Both the position numbers and the translations under genes were made by a program. DNA of 64,000 nt from contig CAVRKA010000005.1 of assembly GCA_963722175.1 (NCBI GenBank), forward strand, positions 1 to 64,000, read 5' to 3'. This stretch comes from WHSW01 sp963722175 (GTDB taxonomy: Bacteria > Actinomycetota > Thermoleophilia > Solirubrobacterales > 70-9). Position 1 is the stretch's first letter. Every line of letters begins with the position of its first letter. The notes below the pieces were generated by a model, which worked only from the letters and a program-made list of their open reading frames with translations, was not told the DNA's origin and made no database searches. Shown piece after piece: positions 24,168 to 33,444 of the stretch.

Positions 24168-25282
24168 CGCGACCCGACGAACACCCGCGGCACGCGTTCG
24201 GAGATTCCGCAGGTGACCTCGTAGTTGATCGTGCCGAGTGCCCGGGCCCACTGCTCGGCGAGGATCCGCTCCCCGCCCTGCTCGCCGATCAGGACCGCCT
24301 CGGCGCCGGCCTCGACCGCGCTGTCGGCCCCGAGGTCGATCGTGACGTTGTCCATCGACACCGTCCCGACCAGTGGGTGGCGGCGGCCGCCGACCAGCGC
24401 CTCGGCGTTGTTGGAGAGCCCGCGGCGAACACCGTCCCCGTAGCCGATCGGCAGCACGCCGACGTCGGTCGCCTCGCTCGCCGACCAGGTGCGGCCGTAA
24501 CCGGCGCTGTCGCCGGGCTCGAAGCGCTTTACGTCCGCGACGTAGGACCGCAGCTCGAGCGCCGGCTCGAGGCCCTGATCGGACGGGTCGACCCCGAACG
24601 GATCGAGGCCGTAGACGGCGATCCCGCAGCGGACCATGTCGAGGTGCGAGGCCGGGTCGCGGAGGGTGGCGGCGCTGTTCGCCGCGTGCAGGAGAACGCC
24701 GCCGAGCTCGTCGCCAAGCGGCTCTGCCCAGGCGAGGAAGCGTTCGAGCTGGCGGTCGAAGAAGTCCGACTCGGTGTCGTCCGCGGTCGCGAAGTGGGTC
24801 CAGAGACCGACCAGATCGAGGTCCGGTGAAGCGGCGGCTGCGCGGGCGAGCTCGGCGGCGGCGTGAGGGTCGCGCTCGCCGAGCCGGCCCATGCCGCTGT
24901 CGTACTTGACGTGCACCTGCGGGCGAATGCCGAGCTCGCTCGCCCGCGTCACGACCAGGTCGAGGAACCCGCGTCGCCAGACCGCGACGTCGGCGCCGGC
25001 ACCGAGCGCGATGTCGAGCTCGACCGGCGTCAGCGCGCCGAGGACGAGGATCCGGGCCCGCTCGGCGAGCTCGGAACGCAGCTCGACCGCCTCGCTCGCC
25101 GCCGCAACCGCGAGCCAGGTGGCGCCACCGGCGAGCGCCGCCGCCGCGCACGGCACGGCGCCGTGGCCGTAGCCGTTTGCTTTGACGACCGCGCAGAGCG
25201 CCGTTTCGCCGGAGAGCTCCGAGGCCAGCCGACGGCAGTTGCGCTCGACCGCCCCGGTGTCGATCACGGCGCTCGCCCTCAC
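24164..25282 (-). CDS. alr: Alanine racemase
   Basis: 372 residues from a GTG that overlaps the nnr stop (GTGA). The PLP lysine is Lys34 in AVVKANGYGHG. The second catalytic residue, the Tyr of the SAGYGRTW segment, lies around residue 250, followed by VLPIGYGDGVRRGLSN and VGTVSMDNVTIDLG. It converts L-Ala to D-Ala in the cytoplasm for peptidoglycan precursors, in keeping with glmS/glmM upstream and the D,D-carboxypeptidase further right. It is bounded on both sides by 4-base stop/start overlaps, so its translation is probably coupled to nnr and to the nucleotidyltransferase. Confidence 0.95.
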   Translation of the reverse strand: MRASAVIDTGAVERNCRRLASELSGETALCAVVKANGYGHGAVPCAAAALAGGATWLAVAAASEAVELRSELAERARILVLGALTPVELDIALGAGADVAVWRRGFLDLVVTRASELGIRPQVHVKYDSGMGRLGERDPHAAAELARAAAASPDLDLVGLWTHFATADDTESDFFDRQLERFLAWAEPLGDELGGVLLHAANSAATLRDPASHLDMVRCGIAVYGLDPFGVDPSDQGLEPALELRSYVADVKRFEPGDSAGYGRTWSASEATDVGVLPIGYGDGVRRGLSNNAEALVGGRRHPLVGTVSMDNVTIDLGADSAVEAGAEAVLIGEQGGERILAEQWARALGTINYEVTCGISERVPRVFVGSR

Positions 25283-26787
25283 GCGGGCCTCAGGCCGGCG
25301 GGGATCGCCTCGATCACGTCCGTCGCGATCACGGACTTGGCCGCGCCGACCCGCCCAGCCGCGGCCCGGCCCGCTCGGGTATGGGCGTGGACGGCAGCTA
25401 CGGTCGCCGTCCGAGCCCCCAGGCCGCCGGCAATCAATGCGCCGATCATCCCGCTCAGCACGTCGCCCGTGCCGGCGGTGGCGAGCGCCGGCGCCGACAG
25501 GCCGTTGACCGCCGCAACCTCGCCGGGGGCGGCCACGATCGAGTCGTCGCCCTTGAGGACCACGACCGCGTCGGCACGCGACGCGGCCTCCCGGGCGCAT
25601 CGGAGCCGATGCGCGCCGACCTCATCCGAAGCGATCTCGAGGAGGCGGCCGAGCTCGCCGGCGTGCGGGGTGAGCACCGTCGGCGCCGTGCGGCCGGCGA
25701 GCAGCTCCAGCCGGCCCGCGAGCGCGTTGAGCCCGTCGGCGTCGACGACCAGCGGCACCTCGAGCCGGCCGACCAGCTCGCGGACGAGCTCCCCCGCTCC
25801 GTCGCCGCGCCCGATCCCCGGGCCGAGCACGACGGCCTTCCGCCGTTCGGCCGTGCTCAGGATCAGGTCGAGCGCCTCGGGCCCGAGCGCCCCGCCCTCC
25901 CCCGGGCATCCGACCGACATCTCCTCGGTGAGCTTGGCCTCGAAGATCGCCTCCAGCTCGGCGGGCACGGCGACCGTGACGTAGCCGGCCCCCGTTCGCG
26001 CCGCGGCTCTCGCGGCCATGCACACGGAGCCCGTCAGCCCGCGCGAGCCGCCGACGACCACGACCGTGCCGGAGCTGAACTTGGTCGAGTCAGCTTCGCG
26101 ACCCATCGGCAGCTCGAGGACCGAGCCGTCGATCAGACCGCCCGGCGCGTCGCCCGGCGCCCCTTCCGGGATCCCGATCGGCGCCACCCGCAGCTGGCCG
26201 GTGTGGCGCTTGCCGGGCGCGATCCAATGGCCGAGCTTCGCGGCGTGGAAGCTGACGGTGACCTCCGCCTCGACCGCGGCTCCGGCCACCTCGCCGGTCG
26301 AGGCATCGACCCCTGACGCGATGTCCGCCGCGACGACAGGGGCGCCGCAGGCGTTGATGGCCTCGATTGCGGTTGCCGCGGGGTCGCGCGGCTCGCCTTC
26401 GAAGCCGGTGCCGAAGATCGCGTCGACCACCACCCCCGAGCCGGCGAGGGCGTCCGTCTCGAAGTCGCGGACCGTGCCCGCGAAGCGGTGCAGGTTGGCC
26501 GTGGCGTCCCCCGACAGGTCGTCGGGCGAGGAGAGCAGGAGGACCTCCACGTCGTGACCGCTGTCCGCGAGGTGGCGGGCGGCGACCAGCCCGTCCCCGC
26601 CGTTGTTGCCCTTGCCGCAGACGACCCGCGCCGGGCCGGTCCCGGCGACCTCCTCGGCCGCCTCGGCCACCGCCCGGCCGGCAGCCTCCATCAGCTCCAG
26701 CGACGGCACCCCGCGCTCGTCGATCGCCCACGCGTCGACGGCCCGCATCGTCTCCGCGTCGTGCAGCGGCTCGAGCCAGCTCTCCAT
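25279..26787 (-). CDS. nnr: Bifunctional NAD(P)HX epimerase/dehydratase
   Basis: 502 residues, a fusion of two repair enzymes. The N-terminal YjeF/NnrE domain (about 1-215) carries GVPSLELMEAAGRAVAEAAE and VVCGKGNNGGDGLVAARHL. The C-terminal NnrD domain (about 225-500) carries VVVVGGSRGLTGSVCMAARA, VLGPGIGRG, VLTPHAGELGRLL and the nucleotide-binding ATAGTGDVLSGMIGALIAGG. It epimerises and dehydrates hydrated, damaged NAD(P)H in the cytoplasm. It sits between acpS and alr, the usual actinobacterial order. Confidence 0.93.
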   Translation of the reverse strand: MESWLEPLHDAETMRAVDAWAIDERGVPSLELMEAAGRAVAEAAEEVAGTGPARVVCGKGNNGGDGLVAARHLADSGHDVEVLLLSSPDDLSGDATANLHRFAGTVRDFETDALAGSGVVVDAIFGTGFEGEPRDPAATAIEAINACGAPVVAADIASGVDASTGEVAGAAVEAEVTVSFHAAKLGHWIAPGKRHTGQLRVAPIGIPEGAPGDAPGGLIDGSVLELPMGREADSTKFSSGTVVVVGGSRGLTGSVCMAARAAARTGAGYVTVAVPAELEAIFEAKLTEEMSVGCPGEGGALGPEALDLILSTAERRKAVVLGPGIGRGDGAGELVRELVGRLEVPLVVDADGLNALAGRLELLAGRTAPTVLTPHAGELGRLLEIASDEVGAHRLRCAREAASRADAVVVLKGDDSIVAAPGEVAAVNGLSAPALATAGTGDVLSGMIGALIAGGLGARTATVAAVHAHTRAGRAAAGRVGAAKSVIATDVIEAIPAGLRPA

Positions 26788-26874
26788 GGCGCGCAGGCTA
26801 CTCGCGGCGCCGAACCAATCGGTCTCGCGTCCAACAGTCGGATGCCAGACCGATCGATTCGGGCCCGGCCGCCC

Positions 26875-27249
26875 CTACCCAGCCTTGTCCGCGCGGACCA
26901 CGGCCGCCGCCATGTCCTGCGAGTGCGTCAACGACACGGACAGCTCGACACCCTGCCGCGCCGCGACCTCCGCGGCTTCGCCGTGCAGGCGCAGGCGCGG
27001 CGGCTCGCCGCCGCCGCCCTCGACCTCGATCTCGTGAAGGCGCAGGCCGCCGAGGCCGAGCGCCTTCAGCGCCGCCTCCTTCGCGGCGAAACGGGCGGCG
27101 AGGTGCCGGCCCGGGCGCGCCCTGTCCCGCGCCTGCTCGAGCTCCGCGGCGCTGAACACGCGCTCGGCGAGCCGCGGGCGGCGCTCGATCGCCCGCTCGA
27201 GCCGCTCGATCTCGATCAGGTCGATCCCGATCCCCGGCACCGCTTCCAC
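26875..27249 (-). CDS. acpS: Holo-[acyl-carrier-protein] synthase
   Basis: 124 residues, family length. The GIGIDLIEIERLERAIERRP opening carries the metal-binding Asp. LAARFAAKEAALKALG holds the signature WxxKEA-type motif (here RFAAKEA). SLTHSQDMAAAVV forms the C-terminal strand. It transfers phosphopantetheine from CoA to the acyl carrier protein. It begins directly after the lipoprotein gene upstream (one base apart) and is followed by an 87-base gap before nnr. Confidence 0.92.
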   Translation of the reverse strand: MEAVPGIGIDLIEIERLERAIERRPRLAERVFSAAELEQARDRARPGRHLAARFAAKEAALKALGLGGLRLHEIEVEGGGGEPPRLRLHGEAAEVAARQGVELSVSLTHSQDMAAAVVRADKAG

Positions 27250-27250
27250 G

Positions 27251-28729
27251 TTACTCGTCCGCGAGCGTGACCGTGAACCGGCTCAGCACCAGGTTCCCTT
27301 CAACCCGGCTGCCGGCGGCCAGCGAGGCGAAGGCCTGGGTGTAAGGCCGGATCGCTTCGTAGTCGAGGTCGCCGTCCGAGCCCTGCTCGGCGACCGTGAA
27401 GAACGACGGCAGGTCGAGGTACAGCCCGGGCGGGAAGTCGTCGCCCAGCGCCTCGGTCGCCGACGTGAACCCGGGGGCGTCGCCGAGCAGCTCGTCCGGC
27501 TCGAGCACCTGATCGACCGTCGTTCCCAGCGTGGCGACGAGCGAGTCGCCGACCACGTCCGCCTCGACATCGGGGAGCCGCTCCAGCGCCGGGAGCAGAT
27601 CCCTCGAGGCGGCCGGATCGCCGGTCTCGGCGATCAGGCCGATGCTCGTGGTCTGCGGCCCGGTGCCGGCGACGAACGCGGCGGCGTCGCCGAGCCAGCC
27701 GAACACCTCGGCGAGCTCGAGCCCTGTGGTCTCGCGGACGCGGCGCTCGAGCTCGCCCGCCCCGGGCAGGCCGCTGCTGGAAAGCACATCGAGGGCGTGT
27801 TCGAGGGCCGGGCCAAGCTCGGGGATCGCGATCGCGAACCATGAGTCGCCGGGGAGCGAGGTCAGCAGCGACGGGTCGGCGCCGAGCAGGACGTTCGAGT
27901 CGAGCATCGCGGCGATCTCGATGCTGGCGGCGTCGGAGGTTGCCGTCAGGGTCGCGGCAACCGGCTCGGAGAGCAGCCCGTCGAGCAGCGGCGTCCATAT
28001 CTGCACCTGCTCCGGATCGAGCCCCTCGGAGGCGATGATCGCCTGGATCGCCGCCGCGGGCTCGACGAAGACCGATCCGAGACCGTCGTCGGGAAGCGCG
28101 TCGGCACGCGCGGTGTACTCGGGGCTCTCGGCGAGTGACTCGCCGCCGGAGGAGTCGACCGCGACCTGGAGCGCGGCCTCGGTTCCGACCACGAGGCCGG
28201 AGTCGTCGACGACCCCGGCGGCGAACCCGTCCGGCGAGGTGTAGTAGTCGGTGCCCTCGTAGCTGCGCTCCGCCGCCAGCTCGGGACTCTGGTCCACCAC
28301 CTCCTGGAGGAACTCGCGCGCCGCCTCGGCGTCGTCGACCTCGACCAGGGCAGCGAAGTCGGGGGAGCCGGAGTCGGAGCCGGTCGGCTCGAACGAGCTC
28401 ACGAAGATGGCGCCGCGGTCGCCGAGCCACGGCTCGACGTCCTCGGCGTAGGTCGTATCGGCGCCCGTGGCGGCGAAGAACTCGTTGAGCCGTTCGACCG
28501 CCGCCGCTCCCGGGTCTGAGATCCCGCCGACCCGCTCGGCGAACGACTCGATCGCATCCGCCTGGTCGTCGTCGGGCCGGATCGCGACCTCCGCGTACAG
28601 AGGCGCGTCGGGCGGAGCGAGCGACGCCAGCCCGGCTGGGTCGCCGCCGTCGCCGCAGCCGGCGACGGCGCCCGCCGCGAGGGCGAGCGCGCAGACCGTC
28701 TGGCCGAGCCTTCCGAGCAAGCGGGGCAT
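27251..28729 (-). CDS. DUF3352-type lipoprotein
   Basis: 492 residues. The N-terminus MPRLLGRLGQTVCALALAAG then AVAGCGDGG gives a lipobox (VAGC, lipidated Cys about residue 25), so it should sit on the outer face of the cytoplasmic membrane. The mature part is acidic and repeats units of the DUF3352 style: LAPPDAPLYAEVAIRPD near the start, WLGDRGAIFVSSFEP, and later DSWFAIAIPELGPALEHALD and WLGDAAAFVAGTGPQTTSIG. Two roughly repeated halves are suggested by the WLGD(R/A).A(I/A)FV recurrence near 105 and 340. Function unknown. It occurs in this glmS-acpS gap in related genomes as I recall. Confidence 0.8.
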   Translation of the reverse strand: MPRLLGRLGQTVCALALAAGAVAGCGDGGDPAGLASLAPPDAPLYAEVAIRPDDDQADAIESFAERVGGISDPGAAAVERLNEFFAATGADTTYAEDVEPWLGDRGAIFVSSFEPTGSDSGSPDFAALVEVDDAEAAREFLQEVVDQSPELAAERSYEGTDYYTSPDGFAAGVVDDSGLVVGTEAALQVAVDSSGGESLAESPEYTARADALPDDGLGSVFVEPAAAIQAIIASEGLDPEQVQIWTPLLDGLLSEPVAATLTATSDAASIEIAAMLDSNVLLGADPSLLTSLPGDSWFAIAIPELGPALEHALDVLSSSGLPGAGELERRVRETTGLELAEVFGWLGDAAAFVAGTGPQTTSIGLIAETGDPAASRDLLPALERLPDVEADVVGDSLVATLGTTVDQVLEPDELLGDAPGFTSATEALGDDFPPGLYLDLPSFFTVAEQGSDGDLDYEAIRPYTQAFASLAAGSRVEGNLVLSRFTVTLADE

Positions 28730-28768
28730 GCTAGAGATGAATGACTGCCGACCGGGGGCGATTCGGCG

Positions 28769-30667
28769 CTACTCGACCGTGACGGTCTTCGCCAGGTTGC
28801 GCGGCTGGTCGACGTTGAGGTTGTTGAGCCGCGCGATGTAGTACGCGAGCAGCTGCAGCGGCAGCACCGCGAGGATCGGCTGCAGGATCCAGTCGGTGCG
28901 AGGCACGAACAGGGTCTGGTCGGCGGCCTCGGCGACGTTCTCGGAACCCTCGGTCGCGACCGCGATCACGTCGGCTCCGCGAGCGCGGACCTCGGCGACG
29001 TTGGAGAGCACCTTCTCGAGCACCGGGCTGTCGGTCGCGACGGCGACGACCGGCGTGTCCTCGTCGAGCAACGCGATCGGGCCGTGCTTCATCTCGCCGG
29101 CGGCGTAGGCGTCGGTGGGGATGTAGGAGATCTCCTTCAGCTTCAGCGCTCCCTCGAGGCAGACCGGAAGCCCGATGTTGCGGCCGAGGTAGAGGAAGAA
29201 CCGCTGGTGGGCGTGGCTGCGGGCGATCGCGCGCACCCGCGAGTCGACGTCGACGAGCGTCTCCTGGATCAGGTGCGGGAGCCCCTTGAGCTCGGCGATC
29301 AGGTCGGCGACCCGCTCCCGATCGAGCGTGCCGCGCTCCTGCGAGAGCCAGAGCCCGAGCAGGTACATCGCCGCCACCTGGCTGACGAAGGTCTTGGTCG
29401 CCGCCACTCCAACCTCGATCCCGGCCCGCGTGAACAGCACCGAGTCGGCGTCGCGGGTCGCCTGGCTGCCCATCACGTTGGTCACGGCGAGCACGTACGC
29501 GCCGCGTTCGCGCGCCAGCCGCATCGCCGCAAGCGTGTCGGCGGTCTCGCCCGACTGGGTGATCCCGATCACGAGGTCGTCCTCACTGATCACGGGGTCG
29601 CGGTAGCGGTACTCCGAGGCGATGTCCATCTCGACCGGGACCCGAGCCCACTGCTCGATCGCATAGCGGCCGACGAGCCCCGCGTGGTAGGAGGTGCCGC
29701 AGGCGACGATCACGATCCGCCGTAGCCGCTGCGCCATGTCGGCGGGCAGCTCGAGCTCGGAGAGGTCGACGCGCTCGGGGTCCTGCAACCGATCGACGAT
29801 CGTCTCGGCGACCGCGTCGGGCTGCTCGCGGATCTCCTTCATCATGAAGGTCGGGTAGCCGCCCCGCTCGGCCGCCTCCTCGTCCCAGGTCACCTCCTCG
29901 ACGTCGCGCGCGACCGGCGTCGCGTCGGCCTCGGTGATCGAGGCGCCGTCGGGGGTCACGGTGACGATCTCGCCGTTCTTGAGCCCGAGCACATGCCGCG
30001 TCTCGGCCAGGAATGCCGGGATAGCTGAGGCGACGAAGGTCTCGTCCTCGCCGATCCCGACGATCAACGGACACTCCTGTCGCGCCGCGACCAGCATCTC
30101 GGGATGCTCGGCGTGCATGGCGACGAACGCGTAATGGCCTCGCAGGTCGCGGAACGCGTCGCGGACCGCGGCGGGGAAGTCGCCTTCGTGGTGCTTCTCG
30201 ATCAGGTGCGCGACGATCTCGGCGTCGGTCTCGGAGCTGAACACGTGGCCTTCCGAGGTCAGCTCGCGGCGGAGGTCGGCGTGATTCTCGACGATCCCGT
30301 TGAGGACGATGTGGACGCTGTCCGAGCAGTCGCCGTGCGGGTGGGCATTCTCCTCGGTCACGCGCCCGTGGGTCGCCCAGCGGGTGTGCCCGAGCCCGAT
30401 CGTCGCCGGCGGCTCGGCAACGGCGACCACGGCGGTCCCGGTGGCCGCGGCGGTCGCCGGCGCCTCGGTGACCGGATGGGCGGCGTCGAGGCCGACGGCG
30501 GCGCGCAGGTTGGCGAGGTTGCCGACCGCTCGCACGGTGTCGATCTCGCCGTCCGCGAGCAGCGAGATCCCGGCCGAGTCGTAACCGCGGTACTCGAGCT
30601 TCTCGAGGCCCGCGATCAGCAGGTCACGGCAGGGGCGCTGACCGACATATCCGACGATTCCACACAT
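28769..30667 (-). CDS. glmS: Glutamine-fructose-6-phosphate aminotransferase (isomerizing)
   Basis: 632 residues, about 20 longer than the E. coli enzyme because of an Ala/Thr-rich insertion near residues 55-80 (TEAPATAAATGTAVVAVAEP). N-terminal nucleophile Cys2 (CGIVGYVG), the YRGYDSAGISLL segment, and GLGHTRWATHG of the glutaminase domain are intact. Two SIS domains follow with ACGTSYHAG, ITQSGETADTLAAMR and EVGVAATKTFVSQVAA. The end NLNVDQPRNLAKTVTVE is the canonical C-terminus. It makes glucosamine-6-phosphate, which GlmM (next upstream) converts onward for peptidoglycan and surface glycans. Confidence 0.96.
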   Translation of the reverse strand: MCGIVGYVGQRPCRDLLIAGLEKLEYRGYDSAGISLLADGEIDTVRAVGNLANLRAAVGLDAAHPVTEAPATAAATGTAVVAVAEPPATIGLGHTRWATHGRVTEENAHPHGDCSDSVHIVLNGIVENHADLRRELTSEGHVFSSETDAEIVAHLIEKHHEGDFPAAVRDAFRDLRGHYAFVAMHAEHPEMLVAARQECPLIVGIGEDETFVASAIPAFLAETRHVLGLKNGEIVTVTPDGASITEADATPVARDVEEVTWDEEAAERGGYPTFMMKEIREQPDAVAETIVDRLQDPERVDLSELELPADMAQRLRRIVIVACGTSYHAGLVGRYAIEQWARVPVEMDIASEYRYRDPVISEDDLVIGITQSGETADTLAAMRLARERGAYVLAVTNVMGSQATRDADSVLFTRAGIEVGVAATKTFVSQVAAMYLLGLWLSQERGTLDRERVADLIAELKGLPHLIQETLVDVDSRVRAIARSHAHQRFFLYLGRNIGLPVCLEGALKLKEISYIPTDAYAAGEMKHGPIALLDEDTPVVAVATDSPVLEKVLSNVAEVRARGADVIAVATEGSENVAEAADQTLFVPRTDWILQPILAVLPLQLLAYYIARLNNLNVDQPRNLAKTVTVE

Positions 30668-30721
30668 CTTGGGAGGCCGTTCAGGGTACTGGGGGCTATA
30701 TCGGCGATCCAGGGGCTCGGC

Positions 30722-32044
30722 TCAACCGAGCTCGGAGCGCACGACCTCGACCAGGCGTGCGCAGACCTGCTCGGCCTCGGCCTGATCGGGCGCCTCGACC
30801 ATGACGCGGACGAGCGGCTCGGTGCCCGAGGGGCGGACGAGGACGCGCCCGCGTCCCTCGAGGGCAGCGCCCTCGCGCTCGACCTCGTCCCAGACCGCGG
30901 TCGCGTCGGCGATCGCCTCGCGCTCGGCGACCGCGACGTTCTCGAGCACCTGCGGCAGCCGCGTCATCGGCTTCGCCTCGGTCAGCGCGTTGCCACCGAG
31001 CGCTCCCAGGGTGAGCAGCGCGGCCGCGATCCCGTCGCCGGAGGCGGCGAACTCGGTCCAGATCAGGTGGCCGGACTGCTCGCCGCCGAGCGACCAGCCG
31101 CGGCTCGCGAGCTCGTTCGCGACGCTGCGGTCGCCGACCGGCGTCGTCGCGACCTCGATCCCGGCCTCGGCCATCGCGTTGTGGAAGCCGTAGTTGCTCA
31201 TCACCGTGACCACGACCCCGCCCCCGAGCCGTCCGGTGTTCGCGAAGTGGAGCGCGGCGAGCGCGATCAGCTCGTCGCCGTCGCGGACCGCGCCGGTCGA
31301 GTCGACGGCGACGACGCGATCGCCGTCACCGTCGAAGGCGAAGCCGACCGCGGCGCCGGTCGCGACGACGTGCTCGGCGAGCGCCTCGGGGTGGGTCGAC
31401 CCGCAACCCTCGTTGATGTTGCGCCCGTCGGGCTCGACGTTGATCGCCTCGACCTCGGCGCCCAGCCGTTCGAAGATCAGCGGCGCGGCGCGATAGGCGG
31501 CACCGTTGCCGCAGTCGAGCACCACCCGGAGTCCCGAGAGGTCGAGCGGGAACCCGCGCTCGAGCTCGCGCAGGTAATCGTCGAGGCCGCCGTGGAGCTC
31601 GCGCACGCGGCCGATCGAAGCGCTGGTCGGAGCGTCCACGGGCGCCGAGCCGCTGACCGAGCGCTCGACCCTCGCCTCGGCCTCGTCGCTGAGCTTGCGG
31701 CCGTCGGCGCCGAAGAACTTGATCCCGTTGTCCCGCCACGGATTGTGCGAGGCGGAGACCACGACCGCGAGGTCGAGCCCGAGCCGGCGCACCAGAATCG
31801 ACGCGGCGGGGGTCGGCAGGACGCCACCGACCAGGGCATCGCCACCCTCGCCGGCGACTCCGGAGGCGAGCGCCGCCTCGAGCATCGGCCCGGACTCCCG
31901 GGTGTCGCGGACGATCAGGACCTGCGGCCGGTCGGACGAGGACTCGAAGGTCGCGGCGCGACCGAGGGCGACAGCGAGCTCAGCGGACAGGAGCTCGCCG
32001 GCGACCCCGCGGACGCCGTCGGTTCCGAACAGCTTGCGCTCCAA
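30722..32044 (-). CDS. glmM: Phosphoglucosamine mutase
   Basis: 440 residues, family length. The catalytic phosphoserine is Ser99 in VSASHNPW. The metal loop is FAFDGDGDRVVAV, the sugar-binding part GWSLGGEQSGHLIW, and the phosphate-binding end VRPSGTEPLVRVMVEA. The N-terminus KLFGTDGVRGVAGELL is typical. It interconverts glucosamine-6-P and glucosamine-1-P. It follows rpsI by 9 bases and precedes glmS by 54 bases on the same strand, a conserved actinobacterial arrangement. Confidence 0.96.
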   Translation of the reverse strand: MERKLFGTDGVRGVAGELLSAELAVALGRAATFESSSDRPQVLIVRDTRESGPMLEAALASGVAGEGGDALVGGVLPTPAASILVRRLGLDLAVVVSASHNPWRDNGIKFFGADGRKLSDEAEARVERSVSGSAPVDAPTSASIGRVRELHGGLDDYLRELERGFPLDLSGLRVVLDCGNGAAYRAAPLIFERLGAEVEAINVEPDGRNINEGCGSTHPEALAEHVVATGAAVGFAFDGDGDRVVAVDSTGAVRDGDELIALAALHFANTGRLGGGVVVTVMSNYGFHNAMAEAGIEVATTPVGDRSVANELASRGWSLGGEQSGHLIWTEFAASGDGIAAALLTLGALGGNALTEAKPMTRLPQVLENVAVAEREAIADATAVWDEVEREGAALEGRGRVLVRPSGTEPLVRVMVEAPDQAEAEQVCARLVEVVRSELG

Positions 32045-32053
32045 GGGTGGTCT

Positions 32054-33010
32054 CTAGCGCTTGCTGAACTGCGGCCGCTTCCGGGCCTTCTTCAGGCCCG
32101 CCTTACGACGTTCCTTCTTGCGCGCGTCCCGGGTCAGCAGCCCGCGTCGCTTCAGCTCCGAGCGCAGCTCCGGATCGACGTCGGTGAGCGCCCGGGCGAT
32201 CCCGTGACGGACCGCGCCCGCCTGTCCGGCGATGCCGCCGCCGTGGACGCGGACCTGGACGTCGACGCTCGACTCGTAGCCGGCGGTGAGCAGTGGCGAG
32301 CGCGCCATGGTCCTGAGCGCCTGGCGCGGGAAATACTCGTCGAGCGGCTTGCCGTTCACCCGGCACTCGCCGCTCCCGGGCCGCAGGATCACGCGGGCGA
32401 TCGAGCTCTTGCGCTTGCCGGTCGCCTGGATCCGGGCGTCCGGGGCGAGTTCGACCTGCGGCCCGCTGCGGGCCACCGGCTCGTCGCCGGCCTCGGCCTC
32501 CGCCTCGAGCCGGGCGCGCTCCTCCTCCTCCGCCTCGAGCCGGGCGCGCTCCTCGGCCGAGAGCTCGCGCTCGGGCTCCAGCGTGATCGGCTCCAGATCG
32601 GCGCCGGGCGCCTGGTCCTTGGCCTTCGGCTTCTCAGCGGCCGGAGCCGCGGGCTCCTCGGCCGGTGCCTCCTCGGCCGCGGAGGCCTCCACGGGCACAG
32701 GGGCCTCCTCAGCCGCGGGCGCATCCTCAGCGGCCGGGGCCTCCTCCGCGGGGGGCGGCTCCTCGGCGGCGGGCTCCTCGGCGGGCGGCTCCTCGGCGGG
32801 CGGCGCCTCAGCAGCGGCCTCGGGCTCCCCCTCCTTCTCCTCGTCAGCCGGCTGCGCCTCGTCGGGGGCGGCGTCGGAGGGAGGACCCTGAGGAATATCC
32901 GCAGCGGAGCGAGGACGTTCCGAAGGGTCCTGCCCTCCGGCGTCGCCCTCCGCCGCGCCCTCCGCCACGCCCTCGTCCTGCCCCGTCGTCTCCTCGTTCT
33001 CGTCGATCAT
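32054..33010 (-). CDS. rpsI: Ribosomal protein S9 with a long acidic N-terminal extension
   Basis: 318 residues, far above the usual ~130-170. The last ~130 are canonical S9: ATGKRKSSIARVILRPG, VNGKPLDEYFPRQALRT, VHGGGIAGQAGAVRHGIARA and the basic end KAGLKKARKRPQFSKR that reaches the P-site tRNA. The first ~185 are Ala/Glu/Pro low-complexity (EEPPAEEPAAEEPPPAEEAP-type runs), then a charged helix (ELSAEERARLEAEEEERARL). The start at ATG 33010 overlaps the rplM stop (TGATG), which fixes the N-terminus; the longer open frame above it runs antisense-like over rplM and is not used. Shorter acidic extensions occur in other actinobacteria (known); this length is unusual. Confidence 0.93.
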   Translation of the reverse strand: MIDENEETTGQDEGVAEGAAEGDAGGQDPSERPRSAADIPQGPPSDAAPDEAQPADEEKEGEPEAAAEAPPAEEPPAEEPAAEEPPPAEEAPAAEDAPAAEEAPVPVEASAAEEAPAEEPAAPAAEKPKAKDQAPGADLEPITLEPERELSAEERARLEAEEEERARLEAEAEAGDEPVARSGPQVELAPDARIQATGKRKSSIARVILRPGSGECRVNGKPLDEYFPRQALRTMARSPLLTAGYESSVDVQVRVHGGGIAGQAGAVRHGIARALTDVDPELRSELKRRGLLTRDARKKERRKAGLKKARKRPQFSKR

Positions 33011-33444
33011 CAAGTCTCGATCTCCATCGGCTTCGGCTGTTGCGCGGCGTGGGGATGGTCCGGCCCCGCGTAGACCTTGAGCTTGCGAAGCTGCTGACGG
33101 GCAAGCCGGTTGCGGGGCAGCATCCCGTGGACCGCCTTCCGGATTACCTCCTCCGGGCGGCGCTCGAGCATCTCGTTCAGGGTCCGCGAGCGGATTCCAC
33201 CGGGATAGCCGCTGTGGCGCCAGTAGAGCTTGTCCGCCCGCTTGTTCCCGGTGACGACGATCTTCTCGGCGTTGATCACGACGACAAAGTCGCCGGTGTC
33301 GCAGTGCGGCGTGTACTCGGGCTTGCGCTTGCCGCGCAGGGCGTTGGCGATCTGGGTGGCGAGGCGGCCGAGGGTCTTGCCCTCGGCATCGACGACGTAC
33401 CAGTCGCGCTGGCGGTCGGTCGGCTTCGCAACGTAGGTCTTCAT
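33010..33444 (-). CDS. rplM: Ribosomal protein L13
   Basis: 144 residues, family length. Motifs: MKTYVAKPTDRQRDWYVVDA at the start, GKTLGRLATQIANALRGKRK, HCDTGDFVVVINAEKI, VTGNKRADKLYWRHSGYPGG and AVHGMLPRNRLARQQLRKLK. It is the first gene of the rplM-rpsI-glmM-glmS group. The promoter should lie in the 118-base gap shared with the divergent M23 peptidase; a TAAGAT that could serve as -10 lies at 33484-33489 (minus strand). Confidence 0.96.
   Translation of the reverse strand: MKTYVAKPTDRQRDWYVVDAEGKTLGRLATQIANALRGKRKPEYTPHCDTGDFVVVINAEKIVVTGNKRADKLYWRHSGYPGGIRSRTLNEMLERRPEEVIRKAVHGMLPRNRLARQQLRKLKVYAGPDHPHAAQQPKPMEIET

Noticed and set aside
24168..25151. N-terminal extension of the nucleotidyltransferase frame
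   Set aside because: It lies over alr in another frame; the ATG at 24167 overlapping the alr stop begins the conserved part.
30104..33073. Forward open frame of 989 codons
   Set aside because: Antisense to glmS, glmM and rpsI, all of which have intact catalytic or core motifs.
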